Assembly: GCA_034437275.1 (NCBI GenBank)
Contig: DAOTUD010000040.1
Span: 1 to 64,000 of the forward strand
Direction of reading: 5' to 3'
DNA length: 64,000 bases
Source: TC-15 sp034437275
GTDB taxonomy: Bacteria; Chloroflexota; Anaerolineae; Aggregatilineales; Aggregatilineaceae
The notes under the pieces are model-generated. The model was not told where the DNA came from. It searched no databases and was given only the letters and a program-made list of their open reading frames with translations. The translations under genes were made by a program, and so were the position numbers. Below are positions 1 to 6,972 of this stretch, piece after piece; the first letter of the stretch is position 1, and each line of letters starts with the position of its first letter.

Positions 1-567
1 GCCGCAGTGGGTGCAGCCGGCCCGCGCCGGGCCGGCCCCATCGAAGTACGGGTCGGGCACGGTGGCGCCCTCCTCCCCGAAGAACACGCCGACCTGCGTC
101 GGGCGGAAGGAGTCGCCCTGGCCCAGATCGGCGGCGATGCCGCGCAGCGTCTCGTCGGCGGGCCACAGGCGCGGGTTGCGCGTGACGCCCAGCATCCGCC
201 GCGCGGTGGCGTAGTGCGGGCGCAGGATGGCCTGCCAGTCGCCCAGGTCGCGCCACGCCGGGGCGTCGAACAGCTCCGCGCTGGGTTCCATCAGCACGTT
301 GCCATACATCAGGCTCCCGCCGCCCACGCCGCTGCCGTGCAGCACCAGCACGCCCTTCAACATGCTGAACTGCATGATGCCAAAGCAGCGCAGCGGGGGC
401 AGCCACAGGAACTTGCGCAGGTTCCAGTTGGTACGCGGGAAGTCGTCGTCCGCGAAGCGTTTGCCGCGCTCCAACACCAGCACGCGGTAGCCTTTTTCGC
501 TCAGCCGCATGGCCGACACGCTGCCGCCAAAGCCGGAGCCGATCACGATGTAGTCAACCGTCTGCAT
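1..567 (-). CDS. GMC-family FAD oxidoreductase (cholesterol oxidase-like), N-terminal part
   Basis: The reading frame is open from an ATG at 565-567 to the window edge, giving the first 189 residues. An FAD-binding Rossmann start (YIVIGSGFGGSVSAMRLSEKG, residues 6-26) is followed by a conserved Glu (VLERGK), and by LHGSGVGGGSLMYGN about residue 80, the second FAD contact of the GMC fold. The visible end reads AGCTHCG, matching the Cys cluster of the cholesterol-oxidase-like GMC subgroup. No signal peptide is visible, so it is probably cytoplasmic. The family oxidises alcohols or sterol-like substrates with FAD; the substrate cannot be read from this part. The C-terminal His/Asn catalytic pair lies outside the window. 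Confidence 0.85.
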   Translation of the reverse strand, partial: MQTVDYIVIGSGFGGSVSAMRLSEKGYRVLVLERGKRFADDDFPRTNWNLRKFLWLPPLRCFGIMQFSMLKGVLVLHGSGVGGGSLMYGNVLMEPSAELFDAPAWRDLGDWQAILRPHYATARRMLGVTRNPRLWPADETLRGIAADLGQGDSFRPTQVGVFFGEEGATVPDPYFDGAGPARAGCTHCG

Positions 568-787
568 GGTTGTTCCCCGTGTGCATAGTGATTCCCAGGC
601 TACATTATCCCGGATTAACGGGCGGGCGGCAAATCCGGCTAGTCCAGGTCGGCAGAAGTTACTGTCCAGTTTTGCCCTCACCCGCTGGCCCGCACCCTTC
701 CGACTGGCGTCGGGTCCCTCTCCCTGAGAGCGTGTACGGGAAGTAGCCAGCGTGATGTGTCCCCGCAAGCTCCCCCTGTGCTGCGCA

Positions 788-796
788 TGGTACAAT
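788..796 (+). promoter_or_regulatory. extended -10 element upstream of the GH65 gene
   Basis: TGGTACAAT matches the extended -10 consensus TGnTATAAT with one change, 46 nt before the chosen ATG. No good -35 hexamer is present 16-18 nt upstream, as is usual for extended -10 promoters. The rest of 568-787 holds no gene; it contains a degenerate pyrimidine-rich stretch resembling the dispersed repeats elsewhere in the window. Confidence 0.45.
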
Positions 797-841
797 GGGC
801 GGCAGCATCAACTTCGCAACCCACAAGGAGCTTGTGTGTAT

Positions 842-3151
842 ATGGACCTCAAGAACAATTTGCAGACCGACACCGGCTGGGACATCATCGAGCATACCTT
901 CGACCCCGGCCAGATCGTGACGACGGGCAGCAACTTTATGATCGGCAACGGCTACCTGGGCTACCGGGGCACGTTCGCCGAATGGGAGCAGGCGCAGTAC
1001 GTGGCCTGCATCGTCACCGACACCTGGGACACCGCGCCGGATGGCCGCTGGCGCGAGCTGTGCAATGTGCCGAACGGCCTGTACACGCGGCTGCTGGTCG
1101 ATGGCGAGCCGCTGTCCATCTTCGAGGGGACGACCGGCGACTACACGCGCGCGCTCGACCTGCGGCACGGGGTGTATCGCCGCGCGCAGACGTGGCACGG
1201 ATCGCACGGCAAGGGTGGGGCGCTCGATGTGGAGAAGTTCGCCAGCTACGGCAACGTCCACCTGCTGGCGATGCGCTACCGCTTCACGCCCGATCAGCCC
1301 GCCGCGATCACCCTGATCACCGGGATCGACGGGCAGGTGTGGAGCCTGCACGGCGAGCATTTCCGCGCATACCGCACGCCCGAGGGCGACGGGCTGGACG
1401 CGCTCGAAGCCGTGACGCACGAGTTCGGCATCCAGATCGACGTGGTGGCCGGGCTGACCGTCAGCGGCGCGGAGCCGGACACGGTCGAGGTGCTGGAGGA
1501 GGACCGCCGCGTGCTGCACAAACGCACCTTCGCGCTGGAGGCCGGGCAGACGATCACGCTGGCGCGCGTGGTGGCGATCTACACCAGCAGCGATGTCGCG
1601 GAGCCGTTCGAGCAGGCGGTCGCTGCCGTGCGCAACGGGTTAGCGCAGGGCTACGACGCGCTCCAGGCGGCGCACTGCGCGCGTTGGGACGACATCTGGG
1701 CCACCGCCGACATCCAGATCGACGGCGACCTGGAGGCGCAGGTGATCACGCGCTTCAACCTGTACCACAACATCATCGCTACGCCGACCCACGCCCGGCT
1801 GCCGATTGGCGCGCGCGGGCTGTCGTGCCAGGTCTACCAGGGCGCGGCCTTCTGGGACCAGGAGATCTTCAACCTGCCGGTCTTCATGTACACCTGGCCG
1901 GAAGTAGCGCGGAATGTGCTGGAATACCGTTACGACACGCTCGACGGGGCGCGCGGCAAGGCGCGGCGATTGGGCTATTACGGCGCGTTTTACGCCTGGA
2001 CCAGCGGCAAGACCGGCGAAGAACTGTTCCCGGACTACTTCTTCACCGACGTGCTGACCGGGCGACCGATCCACAACCATTTCAATTCCTGGCAGATTCA
2101 CATCTCGCCGGATATCGTGTACGCGATCGGGCAGTACTACCAGGCGACCGGCGACTGGGATTACATCGTCAAGTTCGGGGCCGAGATCGCGTTCGAGGTG
2201 GCTCAGTTCCTCGTGGCACGGGTGCACTTCAAGAAGGACAAAAACCGCTGCGAGTTCATCCGCCTGCTGGGGCCGGACGAGTACCACGAGAACGTGGACA
2301 ACAACGCCTTCACCATGTATCAGGCGCGGCACGCGCTGCAAGTCGCACTGGACATCTACCGCCAGATGCAGGGCAAAGACCCCGCTCGCCTGGCGGCGCT
2401 GATGGCCCGGCTCGGCCTCGACGAGCAGCATGTCGTCGACTGGCAGGATATCATCGACCTGATCTACCTGCCGCCGCCCGACCCCGACACGCGCCTGATC
2501 GAGCAGTTCGACGGCTACTTCGCGCTGGAGGACATCACGCCCGACCAACTGCGCGAGCGCCTGATCGACCCGGAGGAGTATTGGGGTTGGCCGAACGGGA
2601 TCGCGGTCGAGACGCAGGTCAACAAACAGGCCGACGTGCTGCAACTGCTGGCGCTGCATGATGAATTTCCGCCGGACGTGCTGCGCGCCAACTTCGATTA
2701 CTACGAACCGCGCACCGAGCACGGGTCGTCGCTCAGCCCGTCGGTGCATGCCCTCATCGCCAGCAAGGCCGGCTATCATGACCGCGCCTATGAGTATTTC
2801 ATGACCTCGGCCACGATTGACCTGTACAACGCCAGCAAAAAGGTCATGAGCGGCGGCTCGTTCCTGGGTGGGATTCACACGGCGGCCTGTGGCGCGGTGT
2901 GGCAGATGATCGTGCCGGGCTTCGCCGGGTTCGTGCTCGCCGATGATCGGGTGCACTTCCAGCCCACGCTGCCCGCCGGGTGGGATCGGCTGCGCTTCCA
3001 CCTGATGATCCGGGGCCGCCGCCTGGACGTGACGGTCACGCGCGCGGCGCTGGTCGCGGAGGTGACCGACGAGCCGCTGGCGGTGCAGGTCGGCGCGCAG
3101 GCCGAGACGCTCGCGCCCGGTGCGGCGGTGACGTTTGCGCTCGATCAATGA
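842..3151 (+). CDS. glycoside hydrolase family 65 disaccharide phosphorylase (maltose/trehalose/kojibiose phosphorylase type)
   Basis: 769 residues, the normal GH65 length. GH65 phosphorylases split alpha-linked disaccharides with inorganic phosphate to glucose plus beta-glucose 1-phosphate in the cytoplasm. The protein shows the N-terminal beta-sandwich (TGSNFMIGNGYLGYRG), the (alpha/alpha)6 barrel, and the general-acid motif GPDEYHENVDNN with the catalytic Glu at residue 480. The barrel motif GAAFWDQEIFNLP and the C-terminal GSSLSPSVHA phosphate-site region are intact. ATG 842 is preferred over an in-frame ATG at 752 because AAGGAG lies 11 nt upstream and the extra 30 residues look non-coding. 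Which disaccharide is used cannot be decided by eye. A beta-phosphoglucomutase partner is not in the window; glgB is 35 kb away. Confidence 0.9.
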   Translation: MDLKNNLQTDTGWDIIEHTFDPGQIVTTGSNFMIGNGYLGYRGTFAEWEQAQYVACIVTDTWDTAPDGRWRELCNVPNGLYTRLLVDGEPLSIFEGTTGDYTRALDLRHGVYRRAQTWHGSHGKGGALDVEKFASYGNVHLLAMRYRFTPDQPAAITLITGIDGQVWSLHGEHFRAYRTPEGDGLDALEAVTHEFGIQIDVVAGLTVSGAEPDTVEVLEEDRRVLHKRTFALEAGQTITLARVVAIYTSSDVAEPFEQAVAAVRNGLAQGYDALQAAHCARWDDIWATADIQIDGDLEAQVITRFNLYHNIIATPTHARLPIGARGLSCQVYQGAAFWDQEIFNLPVFMYTWPEVARNVLEYRYDTLDGARGKARRLGYYGAFYAWTSGKTGEELFPDYFFTDVLTGRPIHNHFNSWQIHISPDIVYAIGQYYQATGDWDYIVKFGAEIAFEVAQFLVARVHFKKDKNRCEFIRLLGPDEYHENVDNNAFTMYQARHALQVALDIYRQMQGKDPARLAALMARLGLDEQHVVDWQDIIDLIYLPPPDPDTRLIEQFDGYFALEDITPDQLRERLIDPEEYWGWPNGIAVETQVNKQADVLQLLALHDEFPPDVLRANFDYYEPRTEHGSSLSPSVHALIASKAGYHDRAYEYFMTSATIDLYNASKKVMSGGSFLGGIHTAACGAVWQMIVPGFAGFVLADDRVHFQPTLPAGWDRLRFHLMIRGRRLDVTVTRAALVAEVTDEPLAVQVGAQAETLAPGAAVTFALDQ

Positions 3152-3173
3152 TTCGTGACTATTTTCACGAATC
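3150..3173. promoter_or_regulatory. perfect inverted repeat at the GH65 stop codon
   Basis: GATTCGTG and CACGAATC form perfect 8-bp arms around an 8-nt spacer, starting inside the GH65 stop codon. No U-tract follows directly, so it is not a classic terminator. It could be an operator for the next gene or an RNA-stabilising hairpin. Confidence 0.4.
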
Positions 3174-3277
3174 TATCGTGATGATTTTCACTAACCGGAT
3201 CGCGCCGGCTGTGCGATGCTTGTGGACACTGGTTGGTACGACATATCGCTATATCTAAAACTGGGAGCACGAGCATC

Positions 3278-3604
3278 ATGTTGACGATCAAGGTTCTGGG
3301 ACCCAAAACCCGTTACACCAAAAAGGCCGCCCAACACGCCCGCGTGGCGCTGAACTGGCTCAATCCGCACACCGGGTACCGGCTGGAAACGGTGACGGAC
3401 CAGGATGAAATCGCGGATTACGTAACCGAAACGCCGAGCCTCGTGATCAATGAGTGCGTGGTGTGCGAAGGGCGCATCCCCGCCATCGGCGATATCGTGA
3501 CCTGGGGGTCGGACGTCATGCAGGACGAGCTAGAAGCAGCCGTCCGCGAACGCCTAGCCGCAGCCGAGCCGGTCAGCGTGCCGCTGCCTGCCGCTTCGTT
3601 CTAA
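3278..3604 (+). CDS. small thioredoxin-fold protein with displaced CxxC
   Basis: 108 residues. The middle (TETPSLVINECVVCEGRIP) matches the cis-Pro, beta-strand and GRVP segment of small MTH895/thioredoxin_3-type redox proteins. In that family the redox CxxC sits near the N-terminus, after the first strand. Here that position reads LGPKTRYTKKA with no Cys, and a CVVC lies after the cis-Pro strand instead. The start at 3278 was chosen for its GGGAG 11 nt upstream and because the first strand (MLTIKVLG) begins there. It lies alone between GH65 and a bidirectional terminator. The fold is inferred from motif order; function is unknown. It could be a redox protein, a metal-binding protein or a redox-dead relative. 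Confidence 0.6.
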   Translation: MLTIKVLGPKTRYTKKAAQHARVALNWLNPHTGYRLETVTDQDEIADYVTETPSLVINECVVCEGRIPAIGDIVTWGSDVMQDELEAAVRERLAAAEPVSVPLPAASF

Positions 3605-3673
3605 TTTTCACAAAAATTGGCGGCCTGGGGCATCGTGCGCAGGGCTGTTTGATGTGGAGCAGGGCGCTCCACC

Positions 3674-3706
3674 AAAAAAGGCGCACACGCGGTGCGCCTT
3701 TTCGTT
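3674..3706. terminator. bidirectional rho-independent terminator
   Basis: GGCGCAC and GTGCGCC pair around a 5-nt loop, with six A before and TTTTCGTTT after the stem. It can end transcription of the small redox gene on the plus strand and of the aminotransferase on the minus strand. A second hairpin (GTGGAGC/GCTCCAC) lies just upstream near 3654-3672. Confidence 0.8.
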
Positions 3707-3722
3707 TATGCTACAGCCTGGC

Positions 3723-4940
3723 TCAGTCCATCAGCAGCACCGGGCGGATGCGGTCCAGCGCCCAGTCGATCTCGTCCTGGCTGATGACCAGCGGCGGGGC
3801 GAAGCGGATGATGGTGTGGTGCGTCTCTTTGGCCAGGATGCCCTTCTCCTGGAGCGCCTCGCAGAAGCGGCGCGCGCCCCCGGCTTCCGGCTTGAGTTCC
3901 ACGCCGATCATCAGCCCCTTGCCGCGTACTTCCTGCACGTGCGGGCTGTTGATCTCGGCCAGTTGGTCCTGGAAGTAGTCGCCCATCTTCGCTGCATTCT
4001 CGATCATGCCCTCGTCGACCAGCGCGTCCAGTGCCGCCGTCGCGACCGCGCAGGCCAGCGGATTCCCGCCGAAAGTGCTGCCGTGGTCGCCGGGGTTGAA
4101 CACGCCCAGGATTTCCTGGCTGGCCAGCGCCGCCGACACCGGGTAATACCCGCCCGACAGCGCCTTGCCGATGGTAACCATGTCCGGCGTGACCTCCTCG
4201 TGATCGCAGGCGAACAGCTTGCCGGTACGCCCCAGGCCGGTCTGGATTTCGTCGGCGATCATCAGCACGTTGTGCGTGGTGCAGATCTCGCGCACCTGGC
4301 GCAGATAGCCTGCCGGCGGGACGATCACGCCGCCCTCGCCCTGGATCGGCTCGAAGATGAACGCGACCGTGTTGGGCGTGATCGCGTCTTCGAGCGCCTG
4401 GGCGTCGCCATACGGGATCGTCTTGAACCCGGGCGTGTAGGGGCCAAACCCCGCGCGGTACTGCGGCTCGGTGCTGAAGCTGATGATCGAGATCGTGCGC
4501 CCGGCGAAGTTGTTGGCGGGGGCGATGATCTCCGCGTCGCCGGGGATGCCCTTCACCTGGTAGCCCCACTTGCGCGCCGCCTTGAGCGCGGTTTCGACCG
4601 CTTCTGCACCGGTGTTCATGGGCAGCACCATCTCGTAGCCGGTCAGTTCGGCGAGCTGCTGGTAGTAGCGCCCGAGCTGGTCGTTGCGGAAGGCGCGGCT
4701 GGTCAATGGCAGCCGGGCGGCCTGCGCGACCAGCGCCTCGCGGATGCGCGGGTGGGCGTGGCCCTGGTTGACGGCGCTGTAGGCGCTCAGGCAGTCCATG
4801 TAGCGGTTGCCCTCGACATCCCACACCCACACGCCGTCGCCCCGGCTGAGCACGACGTCCAGCGGGTGGTAGTTGTGCGCGCCGTAGCGGTCTTCGAGTG
4901 CGATAAGGTCTTGCGATGAGATTTGCGTTGTGGTGTTCAT
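3723..4940 (-). CDS. rocD: ornithine aminotransferase
   Basis: 405 residues, typical of class III aminotransferases. It converts ornithine and 2-oxoglutarate to glutamate-5-semialdehyde and glutamate in arginine breakdown or proline synthesis. Diagnostic OAT segments are present: LTSRAFRNDQLG, VLPMNTGAEAVETALKAARKWGY, NNFAGRTISIISFST, FGPYTPGF and FEPIQGEGGV. The PLP-binding Asp is in MIADEIQTGLGRTG and the Schiff-base Lys in TIGKALSGGY. The ATG at 4938-4940 has AGGA upstream and starts where the family starts; a longer frame to 5111 adds 57 residues of non-conserved sequence that would run through the likely promoter. The gene stands alone, divergent from the ATPase gene. Confidence 0.9.
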   Translation of the reverse strand: MNTTTQISSQDLIALEDRYGAHNYHPLDVVLSRGDGVWVWDVEGNRYMDCLSAYSAVNQGHAHPRIREALVAQAARLPLTSRAFRNDQLGRYYQQLAELTGYEMVLPMNTGAEAVETALKAARKWGYQVKGIPGDAEIIAPANNFAGRTISIISFSTEPQYRAGFGPYTPGFKTIPYGDAQALEDAITPNTVAFIFEPIQGEGGVIVPPAGYLRQVREICTTHNVLMIADEIQTGLGRTGKLFACDHEEVTPDMVTIGKALSGGYYPVSAALASQEILGVFNPGDHGSTFGGNPLACAVATAALDALVDEGMIENAAKMGDYFQDQLAEINSPHVQEVRGKGLMIGVELKPEAGGARRFCEALQEKGILAKETHHTIIRFAPPLVISQDEIDWALDRIRPVLLMD

Positions 4941-4982
4941 GTTGTCTGATCCTGACGTAAATATAGTTAGCTGTTCGTTCAG

Positions 4983-5018
4983 AGGGTCGGGAACAGACCG
5001 TACCGACCCTTTTATTAT
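4983..5018 (-). promoter_or_regulatory. -10 box and inverted repeat in the rocD leader
   Basis: On the minus strand TATAAT (5013-5018) is followed at once by a perfect 8-bp inverted repeat, AGGGTCGG (4983-4990) and CCGACCCT (5003-5010), with a 12-nt spacer. This sits over the expected transcription start of rocD. No convincing -35 hexamer is seen. An operator for a dimeric regulator is the simplest reading. Confidence 0.45.
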
Positions 5019-5157
5019 ACCCGCTTGGCCCCGTCCGCCGACAGTCCATATAGGACCAAATTGGCCTGTCAAATGTACAGGCTGCATTTGCACCCAGCGT
5101 CTGCCCGGCATACACTACTACGCAGCAGATGATGATCCGTAGACGGGAAGGCCCGCA

Positions 5158-6510
5158 ATGGATACAAATCCGTATAATCCGCTGCACCCCACCGCAGACC
5201 CGGCCCATTTCTTCGGGCGGGACGAGATATCCGCATTTTTCCGGCAGCACCTGGTCGGCGCGCCACACGAGCACGCCCTGGTGGTGATCGGGCAGCGCGG
5301 GATGGGCAAAAGCTCCGCGCTGCACCAGCTGCGTTTCCTGGTCGATGATCGCTACCGGCTGTGTGTGATCGACGTGGCCGCGCTGGACCCACTGAACGGG
5401 GAGACGCTGGTGGCGGCGCTGATGGATGCCGTGTGCCGCACGTTGGAGCAGGCCGAGGCCAGCACCTACCGCGTGCCGGATGGCCCCGACCCGGATAAGG
5501 CCGCCGCGCCAGGGTTCGACCTGCTCGACTGGTTCCTGACGGACTACCTGGAGATCGCGCTGGCGGCGCTGCGGCAGCGGTTCCTGGTGCTGGCGTTCGA
5601 CGACGCCCACCTGCTGCTCGACGCGGCGGAGCAGGGTGCGCTGCCTGCCGATCTCACCGACCGGCTGGCGGCGGCGCTGGCGGACCAGGACCGGCTGGAT
5701 ATCGTGTGCGCGCTGGACGCGGCCTACGAGGACCGCGCGCTGGCGATTGACATGCTCAGCGATCCGGCGCTGTACGTCCGCCTCAAGCCGCTGTCGCCGG
5801 ACGATGCCGAATGGCTGATCTGGGTGCCGTTTGGGGACATGGCCGCCATCGACGATGACGCCGTCGCCCGCATCAAGGCCCTGGCGGGGGGGCACCCGTT
5901 TCTGCTGCATTCGGTCTGCCGCCTGCTGTACCGCCGTTCCGAGGGGCGCGGCCACGCCGGGCCGATCACCGTCCACGATCTGGAGGCGATCCACCCGGCG
6001 GTGTTGGCGCAGGCCGAGGACGTGCTGCGCCCGCTGTGGGACAGCACCACGCAAAACGAGCAGCTCGCCCTCACCGCGCTGGTGCAGCTTGACGCGAGCG
6101 ACCCCGCCGTGGGGCACACGTTCGATGCGGTCCTGGCCTGGATCGACGGCACAAATTACGTGCTCAACAAGACGCGGCTGGCGGCGGCGCTGCGCAGCCT
6201 GGATTACAAGGCGCTGGTCCAGACCGACGGCGAACTGTACCGCGTGCCTGCCGGGCTGATCGCGGACTGGGTGCGCGACCATACCACCATCCAGCACGAA
6301 CCGGCGACCCGGGCTGCGTTGGATCGGTCGCGGCTGGTGCCGATTGTCGGCGTGATCGTGGTGATCTTGCTGGTGGCCGCGTTGGGGATCGCGGCGCTGT
6401 CGGGGGCGTTTGATTCCGATGGCGACGCGGGCGATCCCGGCGTGGCGACCCGCGAGATGGAAAGTACCGCCACCCTGACGCCGGACCTGTTCACGCCGGA
6501 GCTTGATTAG
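5158..6510 (+). CDS. membrane-anchored STAND/AAA-like P-loop ATPase
   Basis: 450 residues. An N-terminal FFGRDEI segment introduces a P-loop domain, the order seen in STAND/Orc-like NTPases. Walker A is GQRGMGKSS (residues about 45-53) and Walker B is FLVLAFDDAHLL (about 140-152). A winged-helix-like region lies around 290-380. One transmembrane segment (VPIVGVIVVILLVAALGIAA, about 394-413) is followed by a short acidic Thr-rich tail, presumably outside. A GGGAAG ribosome site lies just before ATG 5158. The next gene starts 15 nt after the stop and is also membrane-bound, so the pair is probably an operon. It has no C-terminal repeat sensor as most STAND proteins do; its function is unknown. 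Confidence 0.65.
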   Translation: MDTNPYNPLHPTADPAHFFGRDEISAFFRQHLVGAPHEHALVVIGQRGMGKSSALHQLRFLVDDRYRLCVIDVAALDPLNGETLVAALMDAVCRTLEQAEASTYRVPDGPDPDKAAAPGFDLLDWFLTDYLEIALAALRQRFLVLAFDDAHLLLDAAEQGALPADLTDRLAAALADQDRLDIVCALDAAYEDRALAIDMLSDPALYVRLKPLSPDDAEWLIWVPFGDMAAIDDDAVARIKALAGGHPFLLHSVCRLLYRRSEGRGHAGPITVHDLEAIHPAVLAQAEDVLRPLWDSTTQNEQLALTALVQLDASDPAVGHTFDAVLAWIDGTNYVLNKTRLAAALRSLDYKALVQTDGELYRVPAGLIADWVRDHTTIQHEPATRAALDRSRLVPIVGVIVVILLVAALGIAALSGAFDSDGDAGDPGVATREMESTATLTPDLFTPELD

Positions 6511-6525
6511 AAGAAGAGAGGCCAC

Positions 6526-6972
6526 ATGCCCGAAGACCCGCAGCACCCCCAGTCCTCCGACGAATCCAGGGGCGACGACGGCCTGCCACTGCCGCCGGAT
6601 GAGCAAACCCCGCCGCAGCCCGACCAGTCCGCGCCATCGCCGCCGCCACCGCCCGGCTACCAGTCACCCCAGCCGCCACCGCCCGGTTACCAACCGCCGC
6701 CCGGCTACGACCAGCCGCCGCTCGGCTATCCGCCGCCTGGGCCGCCCGCCCAGCAGCGATCCGGGCTGCCGGCCTGGCTGATCGTGCTGATCGTGGTGCT
6801 GGTGATGTTGTTCTGCGTGGGGCCGATCTTGCTCATCATCGTGCTGGCGCTGTTCGGCCCGGTGATCGGCAATGTGTTCTCCAACATCATCAACGAGCTG
6901 GAAACAACGCCGGAGAGCGCCGTGTATTACCTGCACGCGCTGGCGAGCATGCGCGTGTTACTGCGCCGTTAG
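6526..6972 (+). CDS. proline-rich single-pass or hairpin membrane protein
   Basis: 148 residues. Residues 1-85 are a disordered Pro/Gln/Tyr-rich segment with PPPPGYQ-type repeats, as in bacterial TM2- or DUF4190-like membrane proteins. A long hydrophobic stretch follows (about 85-122, WLIVLIVVLVMLFCVGPILL onward), enough for one long or two tight membrane helices. The last 25 residues are polar. AGAAGAGAGG lies upstream of the ATG and the gene directly follows the ATPase gene, suggesting co-expression. Its 3' end overlaps the convergent lyase gene by 15 nt. No enzymatic motif is seen. Confidence 0.65.
   Translation: MPEDPQHPQSSDESRGDDGLPLPPDEQTPPQPDQSAPSPPPPPGYQSPQPPPPGYQPPPGYDQPPLGYPPPGPPAQQRSGLPAWLIVLIVVLVMLFCVGPILLIIVLALFGPVIGNVFSNIINELETTPESAVYYLHALASMRVLLRR

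Noticed and set aside
3706..6606. Minus-strand ORF of 966 codons spanning two genes
   Set aside because: It crosses the rocD gene in another frame and the ATPase gene antisense, and has shadow composition throughout.
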